A stretch of 64,000 bases of DNA from Fennellomyces sp. T-0311 (GCA_025266875.1 JALLLT010000032.1:248001-312000); one strand, 5' to 3'; shown: positions 21,611 through 34,593, counted from the first letter of the stretch. Notes: generated from the letters alone by a model not told the origin. A program made the numbers and translations.

Positions 21611-24600
21611 ATGCCCGCACTCGACTTGAAGGGCTGTTTAGAGGACTCACCTACATTTCGAAAACGTGTTAACTCTCATGAAGAAAGTATTCAGAACTTT
21701 GAAATTTCGCTCAAGTCCATTTTGAAGCTCGCTCGTTCCCAAGTGAATCTTTCCAGTGGTAACGGTTTCCCCCTTTTCTATTTTCAAATTGTCAAAAGAA
21801 GGGAAAAGAAGAGCAAGCTCAATAGGCTTTTTTTGTCGAATATATATAGAATACAGTTTACGCCAGCAGGAACTTGCACTTGGCTTTTTGACATTTGGAC
21901 AGTCTCAAGATGACCCCATCGTTGGTAAAAGAGTGTAACGCGATAGCAGACGATGAGTTTGGAACATAACATGATATTTTTTCTGTTAGCACATGCATTG
22001 GAAAAGTTTGGCAAGTCGCTGCTTGAGGTGGAAAAGTGCCGCCATATGTTTGTACGGGTTTTGATCCAGCAATCGGTCTCTGTTTCATATACTGACTGGA
22101 AAGGGCATAGAATTCACACGTTGCAAGCACATTCATTGATCCATTGGAGAAGTTTTTAAGGGACAATGTGACACCGGTCAAGGTACTTGTGCTCTTTGGA
22201 TACAAAATGTTTCTTGGTGTAACGTGTTGCTAGGATGTCAGAAAACGTTTTGAAAAGGCAAGCGATGATGTCGACTCCACCCTCAGCAAGTACATGTCCA
22301 AAAAGCCCAAAGATCCCATGATACCCGAGGCATGCTCTACTGCAATTCGCTTGCATATTCCTGTACTAACAAGCTGATTAGACTGCAAGCGAATTGGCAG
22401 ACTCAAGGAAGGGATTTCATCAAGTTTATATGGACTATGTACAGGCATTGAACGATGTGGAGGCCAAGAAGAAAGTGGATTACATGGAAAATGTAATGAT
22501 CGAAAGCTGCGCGGGTAGGTATGGTTGGACTGACAAGAGTAATTAGGTACTCGCGTATATGTATACCGAATCTGTGTTTCATCATCAGAGCTACGAGATT
22601 CTGAAGGATCTCGAGCCTTATATGCGAGATTTAACAGGTAAAGAAACCCAAAGTTGTGTGGCAGACTGGGTGTATTAAATGACTACGTAGGCTTGCTTCA
22701 TGACGTACGTTCAGCCTGGCTGAGAATAGGATATAGTTACTGACTGAGGAGGGATAGTCGCGACAGCGTTATAAGGAAGAATCCATAGAGAGCCGGGACT
22801 ATCGAGAATTGTGTGCACAGGTAAGAGAAGGGTGTGTGGTAAGAAAAAAAGCAGTGATTGCTCATGCCCCAGGTTTTTGAAGAATGCTGCATCGGAATAT
22901 AGCCCAATGCATGAAAACTCACCAGATTCTCCGTTGGCGCCTATACATCCATCTGGGACCGTATCCAAATCCGGCTACTTGTTTGAACGACGCGGCGGCA
23001 GAGTTTTGCAAAGCTGGGTTCGCAAATACTACGTGATAGACGGTGAAGAATTGAAGTGCACTCATCGAGGTCCCAAGGTATATATATATATATCTTATGG
23101 TAGCCAGATTATTTACTGTAAGATGTTTAGCAACCCAAAGATGACGATCTACCCACTTCATATAATTTGCGAGTATGCAGTGTAAAACTGACCGACAGTT
23201 ACGATCGACGATTCTGTTTTGAAGTTATTTCGCCATCGCGGTAAATACTTAACAATAGCAATCGCAACGAAAGCTGAGTGGAAAATGCAATAGAATTATT
23301 GTCTTGCAAGCTGAAAATGAGCAAGATATGCAAGACTGGGTGCAGAGTTTACGAATGGCTAATCAAATGGCACTAAACTCTGACAACGCTATGCCTGAGC
23401 CTGTGGCATCTTTTCGAACGGTAACTGATATATATATATCCCTTCCAGCATATGACTCAAAATTATAATAGGGAACATCTGACTCATCGCCAAAGTCCAA
23501 ACTGAAGGAATTTTCATCCACAAATTCCGAAACTGATCAACAACTCTTGAAAACACTAAGAGAAGAGCCTGGTAATGATATCTGCGCAGATTGTGGAACA
23601 CAAGGATCCGAATGGGCGAGCACAAACCTTGGTGTGATTGTTTGTATTGAATGCTCTGGTATCCACCGAAGTCTTGGTGTGCATGTCAGCAAAGTTAGAT
23701 CATTGGCGCTTGACAAGTGGGAATCTGAAACTATTGAGGTATATTACCCGGACCATGAAATGCATGATCTATGTCCATCTAACATTTTCCTATGGAAAAT
23801 AGATAATGCTTCGACTCGGTAATACGGTCGCAAATAAAATATTTCAGGAATCTGTTCCTCAGGACATGGAAACGTTCCGCATTCATGCGGATTCGACACG
23901 GTCAGTGCTTAAATCGGTTACGATGGACATGACCTCATTCTTAACCCCTTAGACCGGAGAGGGATTTGTGGATCACCGAGAAGTATGTTAAGCGATCATT
24001 TGTGAAGCACACAGCTAATAATGAAGCAGTACTCAATCAGGTAAGTAACAAGTTGGATGATCTTTTTTGATTTATGCACTCAACCATTGTGTAAAAAAAA
24101 TAGGCATTTTGGGATGCAGTGACGCAATCACATCTTGCAGATGCTCTACGGTATCTTGCTCAAGGAGCAAAAGTAGATTACAAGAATCCAGACGAGCAGA
24201 ATCAAACTGCGTTACACAAAGCAGTTGAACAGGGAGATGAGATTGCGGTGGAATTCTTGTTACAATGGTTTAGTGACGTTAACCAGACCGATGCCAATGG
24301 ATGGTCCAGTCTTCACTATGCTGCTGCAAACAATAATGTTCGACTCGTTCTAGCTCTATTGAAACGTCACGCCAAAGCCGATGCACGAGACAATTTTGAT
24401 AAGGTAATAACTATCGAAATGATTGGATCTTTACAGTTACTAAAAAATATAAACGTTTAGGCTCCATTGGATCTTGCAGTGGATCGACAAAACGTGCAAG
24501 CAGTTACAGCATTACGTCTTTTTGCGTTTGATAAACAACACAATTCTTCACCGGCAAACTCGTTGGACTTCGGCTTCCGGGAAGCAATGTCTTCGTTCAA

Positions 24601-24748
24601 ACTTGATCGATCAAGCTATGGCAGTTCACATTCTGCTGTAGACTTGCGACAAACTCCGTCAGAATTCTCTCCAAACGAGAAGGATATAGTTCTCAATGAC
24701 GATCAGAATAGCACGCTACTCCATCCACCGGGAAGCGCCGACCTTTAA
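21611..24748 (+). CDS. BAR-PH-ArfGAP-ankyrin protein (ACAP type)
   Basis: A gene of a dozen or more exons. In order: a BAR domain ([19 protein letters not shown] at the start; later [54 protein letters not shown] and [20 protein letters not shown]); a PH domain ([20 protein letters not shown], then [20 protein letters not shown]); and an ArfGAP zinc finger (CADC, 16 residues, CIEC, then [20 protein letters not shown]). Ankyrin repeats follow ([40 protein letters not shown]). This is the domain order of ACAP/centaurin-beta proteins, which sense curved membranes and stimulate GTP hydrolysis on Arf in endosomal or secretory traffic. The Arg finger (HRSLG) is present. One junction (22329/22382) appears to use a GC-AG intron with a perfect TACTAAC branch site, and one exon is about 14 nt. 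Some junctions in the PH region around a TA microsatellite near 23080 remain uncertain. Confidence 0.9.
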
Positions 24749-25031
24749 CTATCTATATAGCGCAAAAAAAACAATCCTGATATATAGCGCAGTAATACTT
24801 ATTGAGTACTCCTTACACACCCATATTCTCTCTCTCTATCTATCTTTCGATATATCGTGGACTTTGTTCGGAACATTTATTAGTTGTTGTAATATCGCCT
24901 ATGTAAATTAGGGCGAAACGGATCGTGTTTGTACACTTTTCAGGTTATACACGTACGAAAGAATAAATTTCAGTTAATAAGGGTATAAGGAGTATGATTG
25001 TCGCATTAGTTTTGGAGGAGAGGGGGTGGAT

Positions 25032-26415
25032 TTATAACCCTCTGTTCTTGACATTGTGCTGGTTCTTGTTAAGTCGCGGCCGGCCTCTAGGCTTGTGTTC
25101 AACATCCTTGCAGCCAGTTTTGCCAGTTGCTACGCAACGACGACATGGTCGCATGTTATCACAGCGGAGATGGGATCGTTTGCAATGGTTGCATGCTTTG
25201 TCTACGTTTCTACCTTTTCTCAGGCTAGTGCTGGATTGGCCTGTGGTACGAATCAGAAACTATTGTTGTTGTTTTTTATATACAACATAATGCAATCCAT
25301 ACCATCGCCACGGAAGACATATTCATCGTCCTCTTCTTCCATATCGTAATCTTCTTCGACGGGGTGTTGATGCGGCTCTTCGTCATCTGACAGTTTCTGA
25401 CGTGATAAGAATGTACTGATACTCTCGGATACAGGCAAGGTAGAGCGTGAGACCGACTTTTTGTTGCGTCTGTGCTTTGGAAAAATGTCCGACTTTTTTC
25501 TGTTGATCTTCCTCCTTGATCTCTTGAGTGCTGCTTTGTCATACGAGGTCTTCCACATGTCACCTTTCCAGTAAGAAGTGGAGCGGGTCGAGGATACTGT
25601 TTCACTGTCCGAATCGTCATTTTCTGGTGATGGGGGTGGCAGTGGTTGGTGTTGCTGGGTCAAGTTGGCCAGGGCTGCGGGTACTGATGCAAAGCTTGTC
25701 AATTGCGCTAGACTTTCATCGTTGCCGAGAAACTGCAAGTTTTCGGGCGTTGAGTAAGAGAGATGGATGGAAGCTGCGTGCTTTTGCGAGTCTGCTTCTG
25801 CTACAAACGAGTTGACATCCTAAAATGGGTTTGTTGCGTGTTACAATGAGGAACCACCCCCAATTTTTCTTGTTATAAACTTACGCTCAGACTGACGTAT
25901 TCTCGAGTCATACCCGTGAACGAATCTCGCTGAATGCCGTCATCAGTACTGCTGCTGTTGTGCTCATTGCAAAAGTCACCAAAGTATGCATCTGCCGTCT
26001 CACAGAACCAATCACCTGTATTGGCTGTTTCGGGCAGCATTGCACTGGGGCACAGTAATAGGCTGTTCGTGGTTGTGTCAATACCAGGCCAACAATCGTC
26101 GACGGTCGGCATGACGGGCATCATTACGTTTGAATAGTCGACGGCTGCGGACGGTTCTTTGAGATATTGTAAATACGACGACACTTGAGGAGACGAGGAC
26201 GTAGGCATGCAGAGTTCGTCAAAACTCGTCAATGGATCGTCATCTGGTGTATCGTTAGGAACCAGATCTGGTGTATAGTCCAAAAGGGGTTGAAGTTTAG
26301 GATAGGTGTCGCTTAGTAACAATCCTTGCTGGTGCTGCTGCTGTGGTTGATGTAATTGATGTTTTTCATCCTGAAAATCATATGCGTCTTCGTAGAACAA
26401 TTCGCAGCTGTACAT
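25032..26415 (-). CDS. Transcription factor with C-terminal Zn2Cys6 cluster
   Basis: Three exons on the minus strand join in frame: 26415-25885, 25819-25303 and 25240-25032, giving 418 aa. The N-terminal two thirds are acidic, Ser/Thr- and Gln/Pro-rich, as in an activation region. A basic stretch KRSRRKINRKKSD precedes an acidic run near the end of exon 2. The last exon, easily missed, encodes a Zn2Cys6 binuclear cluster: C-X2-C-X6-C-X5-C-X2-C-X7-C (KACNHCKRSHLRCDN...), followed by HKPRGRPR. Such clusters bind DNA and are specific to fungi. They are normally N-terminal, so a C-terminal position is less common. The intron 25302-25241 (GT-AG, 62 nt) is what reveals it. The start at 26415 (MYSCELFYED) is preferred to 26478, which would add a hydrophobic leader. 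The gene is convergent with the ArfGAP gene. Confidence 0.82.
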
Positions 26416-28040
26416 CGAAAGGAAGGATATCTCGAAACCAGAAAGGGAAGGGAGAAGCAAAAAAAAAGAGAATGACAAGCCAGGCGAAAAGGGCGAAACT
26501 TATAAAAGATATGGGCGGCATTCTTTGCAATAATCGCGGTATAGCGCGCTAAGTGTGTGGCGCGTAAAGTGCCCCGCACTAGATATGAAGCAACGCCGAC
26601 ACTGATTCTACAAGAAAAAAATGCATGCCTCGTTCAATAGTAAATGCATCCATTATCTCTTCAAAGTTGCTCCCTACTGCCGACCGATTGATAAACCAGA
26701 AAGTCTGTGTTCGTCCATAATCAAACACAACATTCTCCCCGCAGGTCGTGGTTATGGATGATTGTTGCTACGAAACATGCTATGAGGCCATATGCAATCT
26801 TGCATCGAAAAAGTCATATACCCTTGCAGCACACAAAGAATTTCAAACGCAACTATAGCACAACATCATTTTGAACGACCTACTTGGAATAAAAAAAAAA
26901 CTTAAGGAAAAATATCGCTTTATTCTAGTGTGGCTTTGGGCTCTTGCGCGCGCATGTTCTGCGTTTTGCAAAAATGATTCTTCGCATTTACCATATTTAT
27001 TTAGATACGCAAAACGCTGAGTTCTATTATCGATCTTTGAAATATATATAAAGAAGAGAAACAAAATTCCATACGTAATAACGCACTATACCGTAACCCA
27101 AACTATGGAAATCCAGAGGGGCTTCAACTTTGGACTCAAATCCCAGAATCTTGGGATCAGGAAGGGCTTGCAGAAGAACGTCTGAGTATTTGGAATAACA
27201 CTGACCATATTGCATTTTGGAGCAGAGTAAAACCTAAATACCATCTTGCGAAATATGTGCGATCAATCGAATCGACCGATTAACTAGCAGTGGCGATGAA
27301 ACTTTGCTTATCAATAACGTGATCTGGCGGTAACTTTTGGTGTACATCACTATCATATGGTACCAAAAAGGGCAGTAACAGATGATGGATCCCAACACAG
27401 GGCCAGAACACTGAACACGCACATACACACACACTCTTTTGATGTTTGTTGCATAGCAATAAGAAGAACGGCTAATATGCATAGATATCAAACAATTGTC
27501 CGTTCTGAACGAAAGAGTCGGGTATGAAAAAAAAGCAAAAACGAAACAAGATAGCATGTATTTGCTATATAATAACAAAGTGGTTTTTTGAACCAGGTGA
27601 CTTGATCATTCAAAACAACGCTGTATTTTGTTGTATTTTAGATTGCTAAAGGTACCAAAGGAATTAGTAAATTGATACGAAGCGATATTCATAATAGCAA
27701 TGAGGTCATATTATTGATCGGGAGAACCTACAGTATTCTTTTCAATATGAACTTTCGGCTTATAGATTAGCTGTCAAGATGAAAAAAGTTTGCCAAGCGC
27801 CAACAAGCAAAGGATTAATACAGTTCGCAAAGCAATGCTTACGAGAGTGAGGAGCGATAATTTTTCGTAAGCTGAATATATTAACAAGATGAGGCAGTAC
27901 TATGTCAGTACGTAACTTTAGCGACATTGTCAAGCTTTATGGTTCTTAGTACGTTGGAAGTGCATACAACTGCAGGCCCGCTTTCTAAAAGCGGGAGCAC
28001 ATAAGCGTTCAGCATATTGTAACCACACCTTAGATAACGT
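26416..28040. other. Intergenic region
   Basis: The first part is the promoter of the Zn2Cys6 factor. The remainder is AT-rich with only short open frames; no family was recognised. Confidence 0.4.
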
Positions 28041-28049
28041 CATTTCCTA

Positions 28050-28320
28050 GGAGCGGCGCCAAGGATATCTTCTCGAGGCACTGCTATGTTCGTCTGGAAT
28101 GCAACAAATGGGACGTTCTATAACAAATAATGCTCTACGTGTTAGACTGCGAAAAAAAGGAGTGATAGTACAAAATCAACTTACCGATAGCCTTGTACCG
28201 CTGCTCATTTCTAGGGCGGTCTCGGAATATTCTCGTTCACTCGGCAACGAGGGAATATACGGATCTTCCTGCGGTGATGGCCACCAAGCGTAGCAGCTGT
28301 CGCCAACCACTATGAACTGT
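28050..28320 (-). CDS. Unrecognised coding-like 3' exons
   Basis: On the minus strand a frame reads VVGDSCYAWWPSPQEDPYIP and continues through SEREYSETALEMSSGTRLS to about 28183. A GTAAGT donor and an AG acceptor follow, after which NVPFVAFQTNIAVPREDILG runs in the same frame to a TGA near 28050. Codon-like texture, a correct donor and an in-frame join suggest real or recently real coding sequence. Further coding-like pieces lie upstream on the same strand (about 28540-28700 with CGTVYPPNLQHFGERNF, and 29049-29511), but I could not join them. No family was recognised; the locus may be a decayed gene. Confidence 0.3.
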
Positions 28321-29568
28321 CAATGTATAACGACCTCGTTAATTTCATTGATCACAAGTTATGTACTCAATATTAGTAACCTGTATTCATATTCTGACAA
28401 TGTACAGATTGGTATGACTATCTGTGTATGCCACGATCGTTTTGCTTAAGAAACTGCATGCTCTTTCGAGGTTGAGAGCATACTATGTGCTTTGGGTTGA
28501 GCATTCATCTTTTTTATGAGGTGATAAACGCAATCCTTGCCTTTGACGAGCCACAGATGCAGCTTGGAAAATTACGTTCTCCAAAGTGTTGCAAGTTCGG
28601 GGGATATACTGTACCACAGTTGGCGATTTCTTTGGTCTGGTAGTCGAATGCATTGGAAGATGAATGCTCAGCGGAGGGATCGTCCTCCACCCACTGGTGG
28701 ACTACAAAAGTTTCTGTTAGTTCATCTTTGCCGGTACCTGGTCCGTTGAAGTACCTGGAATCAATATTGCTGTTGTCTGAGTACCAGTGATAAAATAAAA
28801 GAGAAAGACGAAAATATGGGCTTGCAATACGCTGCTAGCCTTATATATCCAGTGAAATGGTGCCTGGACGACGACCTTCCCCCTATGACGTTATGAGTCG
28901 CTGCGACAATGAAATTGCAAAAGTGTAGTTCGGGTACATACCTGTTTGATATCACCCCAAATTCCATGACCGTGGTATATCTTTTTGATGAGTGTCGAGT
29001 TTACCTCTTAACTCTACATAATTGCTCATTCTTCCAATGTCACAGCACCTACTTGCTCGATAAAATGATATTCCTGTCACCAGCAAGAGTCCTAAAAATA
29101 GTCGTTGAGCTCATTGAAAGCTTCATTGATCGGCATTGCCCGTTTTTGTTGCTTTGGAAAGCAAACACCCAAGAAAGCATATTTCTAGAGCCATGGATCT
29201 GCTCCAGCAACTCTTTGACTGGAAATGTTATTAGACAAGCACTTCTGTATACGGCTGGGTTGAATTGAATAATGCGGCTGTTTGTGACACTGGTGCCTGG
29301 AGAGCTGAAGGGCAAGTTAGAAGATTTTTCTTTCGTCCTGAAGGTGAATAAACGGGCCCAGATGCACAGCACCTGTAAATGCGATCACCGAATGTTGCGG
29401 TTTGAGTAGTCTGAAACAATTATGCAATATGCTGTTGCTCTCGAATAACATGCAAAAATCAACGACATTATGATTGGCTTTCAGCAGCTCACTCACGTTA
29501 TCCCCGCTCAACTAGCTTGTTTTTTTGCAAAGTGCACCTTTGACCGATCTTTATCATTTTTCCTTGCA
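28321..29568. other. Region with scattered minus-strand coding-like segments
   Basis: This lies between the unrecognised 3' exons and the RBM26/27-like gene. Frames on the minus strand at about 28540-28700, 28761-28967 and 29049-29511 are open but do not form one model. Part of it must also be the promoter of the plus-strand gene at 29569. Confidence 0.3.
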
Positions 29569-31951
29569 ATGACAAGTAATTTACAGGGCTCCGCGCTTGA
29601 ATCGTACCTCGTTCGTGAAGTACAAACGATGTATGTCACTAATCGATCTCATTATGTTTGAATTCAACATTTGTGTTTAATCAAAAATTGTATAGTTGTG
29701 ATGCCGATCCTGATTTGGTTGCGCAGTACATTTCTGCTCTTATAACATCCGGTGATCCTCCCCATGTCTTGCGTCAATCACTAGACGACAAATTGAGAGA
29801 ATTTTTTGGCGATCGTAAGTTTGACCTGCCAGAAAAAAAACAAAAAAAGACAAACTTTGGCTGATCAGATTATTTAGAAACGGTTCCTTTCATTGACCGA
29901 TTGTTTAAAGAGCTTGGATACGATTCGAAGGAAAAGAGTCACGACAATGTACCAGAGCGTAGTCGTAGATTAAGCGACTATTCAGATGAGGAGGATGACG
30001 GTGATCGTAATTTCAAGCATCGACGGCCTCGAACAGAAGCACGCGATGACTCTCGGTATTCGCGTAGTTCAGACGACAGACATTACAAACGACACATGTC
30101 CGATGGTTACAGCAAACGAAACGATTATGATCGTGGTGGCCGCGGTATTCCTACCGGCCCAGCCGCAATGTATCAACAGTCTTTCGATAATAGAAGTCGA
30201 GGAGGTCGTGGTGGATATCGCGGTGATATGGCCCGTCGTCCTCTTTGCAGGGATTATAATGGTAAGTAATGGATGGTTTACCCGAGGAAGCACTTGTCTG
30301 ACCGACGGATCAAATGCAGAAAAGGGATATTGTATGCGCGGGGATATGTGTCCATACGACCATGGAGCTGACAGAATCGTCGTGGACGACGGCTCATTCA
30401 ATACTCCTGCTCCCTTCCCGAATGTATCTGCTCAAATGGGCCCGCCAATGAATCAACAGCAGGCTCCATTCTTCGGCATGCCCAACAACTTTGGTAAGTT
30501 GCTATGCATACACGCACAAGTACTGGGTTAGTAACTTGGCAACCAGATGCATATGATCCTGAACGAGCCACACTGATGCCCAATGGCGGAAATATGGCAT
30601 CATTCCCTGCCGACATGCCGGGCATGATGATTCCTTCGGACGGCATGGGCAACAACCGAATGTTCGCTACTCCGCGTGGACGCGGTCGTGGAGGACGCGG
30701 GGGACGAGGACGAGGCGGTATGTCTGGAGGCAGCCATCAAAAGCGACAATACACGACACTTGTTGTGGAAAACATACCACCTGAATTCTGCGAAATCTCC
30801 AAAGTCAACGAATACTTTAAAAAGTTTGGAGCCATCACCAACATTAGCGTGCAAGGACATTTAAACAAGGCTATCCTGCAATTCAGCACAAACGCCGAGG
30901 CCAGTGCCGCTTACAACTCTCCAGATCCGATTTTTGATAATCGATTCGTCAAGGTGTATTGGCACAAGGAAAATGATGACGATAATAAGGATGCACGGGC
31001 CAAACCGGAACAACCCACCGCCACAGCACCAGCCAAGCGAGCAAACGAACCCGACCCAGAAGAAGTCGCTGCTCGAGCCGCAGAACTGGCCAAGCAACGA
31101 GAGGAAAAGCAAAAGAAGCATCAGGAACGCATGAAGGCCATTCTCGACGTCCAAAAGCAAAAGGAACAATTGCTGCAGAAGCAAATCGAGGAACAGAAGC
31201 GGTTGATGGAGAAATTGACTAGCTCGTCCAATATGTCCAAGGCTGAGAAGGAGGATCTGTTGAAGTCCTTGAAAAAGATCAATAGCGACATCGATAGCTC
31301 AAGGTCAAAGCCTGCCCCATACGCTCCTCCCGTGCCTTCTGCAACTGCTCCAGCTCCACCTGCCTCTGCGGAACCCTCATCGACTGAGGAACCAAGTCAA
31401 GAAGAGCTTCATGCCAAGCTAGCAAAGCTTGAAGCAGAGGTACGTTTCTTTATTATTCAATCCGATGGGATCTAACAATCGACCGCAATAGGCTGCAAAC
31501 CTTGGTATCACCAGTCAAGGCTATGGTGGTTTCCGTGGTGGTCGTGGGGGCTACTACGGACGCGGACGAGGCTGGCCAAGAATGCGAGGAGGCATGACAC
31601 GCTATACCCTGGACAATCGTCCGACCAAGTTCCACGTCAAGGGTGCGCCTGAAGATTCGAAGGAAGAAATGCGAAAGCATTTTGAACAGTTTGGAAAAGT
31701 CACGAGAGTCGAGCCCCACGAAGACGGTCTGATTGTGGAATACAGCCAGCGTTTCGAGGCAGAAAAGGTATGCAATAGATGGCAGTAAGGAAAAGATTAC
31801 TGACAAGCAAGTGTAGGCAATGGCTGGTGGTGTGAATACTCCCCGTGGAAAGTTTGAGTTCTCTTGGTATACCGGTGCGGCTCCTTCGAACGGATCTTCG
31901 CAGGCATCTACACCAACACCCGCGAGCGAAACACCTGCTAGTGCTGCATAA
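29569..31951 (+). CDS. RBM26/RBM27-like RNA-binding protein (CCCH + RRMs)
   Basis: The first exons are 29569-29630 and 29696-29814, and a third begins at 29878; later introns lie near 30263-30318, 30494-30547, 31441-31491 and 31769-31816. The N-terminus (LESYLVREVQTI, ICDADPDLVAQYISALITS, DDKLREFFGDQTVPFIDRLF) matches the PWI-like domain of RBM26/27. An Arg/Asp/Ser-rich stretch follows. Next is a CCCH zinc finger with C-X8-C-X5-C-X3-H spacing (CRDYNEKGYCMRGDMCPYDH), then an RGG region, an RRM (TTLVVENIPPEFCEISKVNE ... KVYWHKEN), a charged coiled coil, a second RG-rich segment and a second RRM (TKFHVKGAPEDSKEEMRKHF ...). RBM26/27 and fission yeast Rmn1 work with the nuclear exosome adaptor machinery in RNA decay; that role here is by homology. 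The domain order is complete. Confidence 0.88.
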
Positions 31952-32671
31952 ACCTATATATTACTTGTACATACAGTGTCAAAGAAAAAGAAGCATAAAA
32001 GAGTGTGGAGGCCGGAGAGATTAAAAAGTTACATATCATTTCTTCATGAAGCGTGAATCGCTTTTGTATACGCGAAATAAAAAGACGCATTGCTTTTCAT
32101 CGTTCATTTCATGTCTTGTGCAAGGTTGCAAGCGTACTGTTCGGAAGGGCTAAAAGCAACTCTGGTGCAGTGTAAGGACCATGACTGCGACGGGATGCCA
32201 CCTTGGTAACCTTTGAAGAGACCACTTTCGCCCATAAGGGTCGTTCTCCATAAGCGTATCGATACTTCAAACCATAAAGCTATACCACAGTTAGACCAAA
32301 ATCCCGGTACGCTTTTGGTCTAACTTGTGCCCCAAATGGTAGCGAGTGCCCAATCGTTCAGGCGGATCATGGTGGAGAGGCTTTCGATCAAAGGAATAGC
32401 TTTGAATGCCATAGCTCGGGAAAGAGAAACCACTCGTTCTTATGAGTTTTATCAACTGAATCAATACCAGCGTCAGCAATAGCGTTATGTAGGAGCGACA
32501 CACCTCCATTTGGGCAAAGACATAGCCCCCCGCTCCCACTATGATATATATTCGAGCACGACAGTGCGATCTTCATTTGACAATACGTGACGATAGAGTG
32601 GATGAGTAGTATATTTACAGTTTACAAGCATGTTCTATAAGGATTAATGCAGAGATAAAAGAAAACCCATC
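31952..32671. other. Spacer between convergent genes
   Basis: About 720 bp holding the 3' UTRs of both neighbours and a strong inverted repeat at 32291-32323. An 82-codon minus frame here shows no known family. Confidence 0.45.
32291..32323. repeat. 11-bp perfect inverted repeat (hairpin)
   Basis: TTAGACCAAAA and its exact inverse TTTTGGTCTAA are separated by 11 nt. It could form a stable hairpin in RNA or DNA between two convergent genes. Confidence 0.7.
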
Positions 32672-32986
32672 TTAGAACCCCTTTGAGATGAGCCACTCCT
32701 TGATTTCGTTCATATGGATGCCCTTGAGGATAACCTGGTTGTTGACAGGGTTTACGCGTGCAAAGTTCTTGGGTGCATCAGGGAACAAGGTCAGAATTTC
32801 ATTCTTCAAAGCCTCAGCATCGCCTTCAATTCGACGAATAATCGTCAATTGTTGCGTGCCACCGTTCTTGAAATCGGTATAGACGGGTAACCCGTTGTTG
32901 GCAGTTCGTGAAATGAAGTAGGGCTGAGCGGTGGAAGTGGTATACGAACGTCGGACGACGTGTTGCTGGATCAATGTTCGAAGCAT
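32672..32986 (-). CDS. IMG2: Mitochondrial large ribosomal subunit protein mL49 (Img2)
   Basis: A single exon of 104 aa. The N-terminus (MLRTLIQQHVVRRSYTTSTA) is a mitochondrial targeting sequence. The rest matches the mL49/Img2 family: YFISRTANNGLPVYTDFKNG, LTIIRRIEGDAEALKNEI, NPVNNQVILKGIHMNEIKEW and a short C-terminus. The protein is part of the mitochondrial ribosome large subunit and is needed for organelle translation. The length is typical for fungi. It is convergent with the RBM26/27-like gene. Confidence 0.93.
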   Translation of the reverse strand: MLRTLIQQHVVRRSYTTSTAQPYFISRTANNGLPVYTDFKNGGTQQLTIIRRIEGDAEALKNEILTLFPDAPKNFARVNPVNNQVILKGIHMNEIKEWLISKGF

Positions 32987-34593
32987 GATTTGATTCCCTG
33001 ATTAACCAATGCCATCATTAGTATATCGATCGTTGAACTTGCTCTCTTTCTTACTTTTTTTTGAGACAGACGTCAAAAGCCCAAGCTTGTTTACGACCTT
33101 GTTGGGTTTTAAAAATTGAATAGTCTCCCATAGGCTAATGTGACGTTTCATGCTACCCATTACTTATCTAAACTTTCCATTACACTCCACACTTGGTGTG
33201 CTTCTTCCACTGGTAGTACTCTATGCTAGTAAGCAAGACAGACTGCAAAGGGATTACTGATAGTCGGGATACAGCATTACGGTGATCGTACATCAGGCTA
33301 TTATTTTACCAATGAGACTGCTTGTGTGCTCTGTTGATGGGAAAATGCTATGATCTGAATGAACGCAAAGCACCGTATAGAGTGCGCTTTACCAACATAT
33401 TTTGAAACTCTACCCACATCTATTAATGTAGCATTTGTCACACCTTCTTGACTGGGATATCTGTCCGATGAAGTAATGTTTAAAAGCAGTATATGTTCCG
33501 CGATCGCGCTGATGCAGATTATCTGACCGGCACCATGACAAAAAACTAAACTGCAATATTTAGCGAAATAGAGAGAGATTGTATCTGTAATACTATTTGC
33601 GCAAAGCTAAATAGGAGCTGTGGATGGTAAAACGGAGTTCACTTGGATGTGGAAAGAAACCATTATTTAGGGCGTAGACATTACGCACTGTCATTCCCAG
33701 GATCATCAATGCAAAATGGTACGATAGATCACAAATTTTGCCAAAGGTGTTTTTTGTGCACTGTCAAAATATGAATCGATACCGTGGGTGTCTTTCCTTT
33801 GACACTGATCATTTAAATTTCCCCAAGATCAGCTGAGCTGCATTGTTTGAAGGTGGTAACGTTTCCATTTATGGATTCTTACATAAGTAAACAAACCATT
33901 AAGAGGATTCAAAAAACCCGGGTGCATTGTATAAGATGACAGAAATGCTGACACAACAAAGAGTTTCACAGTTTGTGTGTCGATCTCATGATTGACATAA
34001 TAATCAAAGCTTTAGCCGGATAAACGAAATAACACATACGTATCTTTGTATGCACGCATGGTTACTAAAAATTTCAAGGTTGGGTCGCACACACACATAT
34101 TCATGCGGGGTTGAAGGAAGTATACTTTTGATCTGAAGCACAGGAAAAGAGACAGCGCCTTGCGTGTGAAAATCTCGCTATTATACGGAATCCTGATCTT
34201 TTATATACAAATCGAGGATGGCATGACCCGATGACGGTGTGTTTTGTGTTCTCAAAGATTTGATAAAAGATAAAATGTGTGAAAAAAGGCTTCCAATTAG
34301 CTCCCACTACGTATCAGCATCACGTACTGCTGGGTAAGAAGGCTTGCGAAAAAAAAAAGCAAGCGCCATAAAACAAGGCGAAGCACATGTATAAAAAAAG
34401 ATATACGACGTAATAAATGTATAAACACTTCCAAAAAATGGCAACAACGGAACACTGTCGAAGGAGACGCGTATAACGTCATAGTTTGATTTACGAAAGG
34501 AGAGAAGCAAAATGAAATGAATAGGTACAAATATACACATGAGCTAAGAATAACAACTGTACAATACGATGATAAAAAAAAGTTCGTGAGAAT
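32987..34593. other. Intergenic region
   Basis: About 1.6 kb. The first few hundred bases should hold the mL49 promoter. The rest is AT-rich with no supported gene. Confidence 0.45.
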
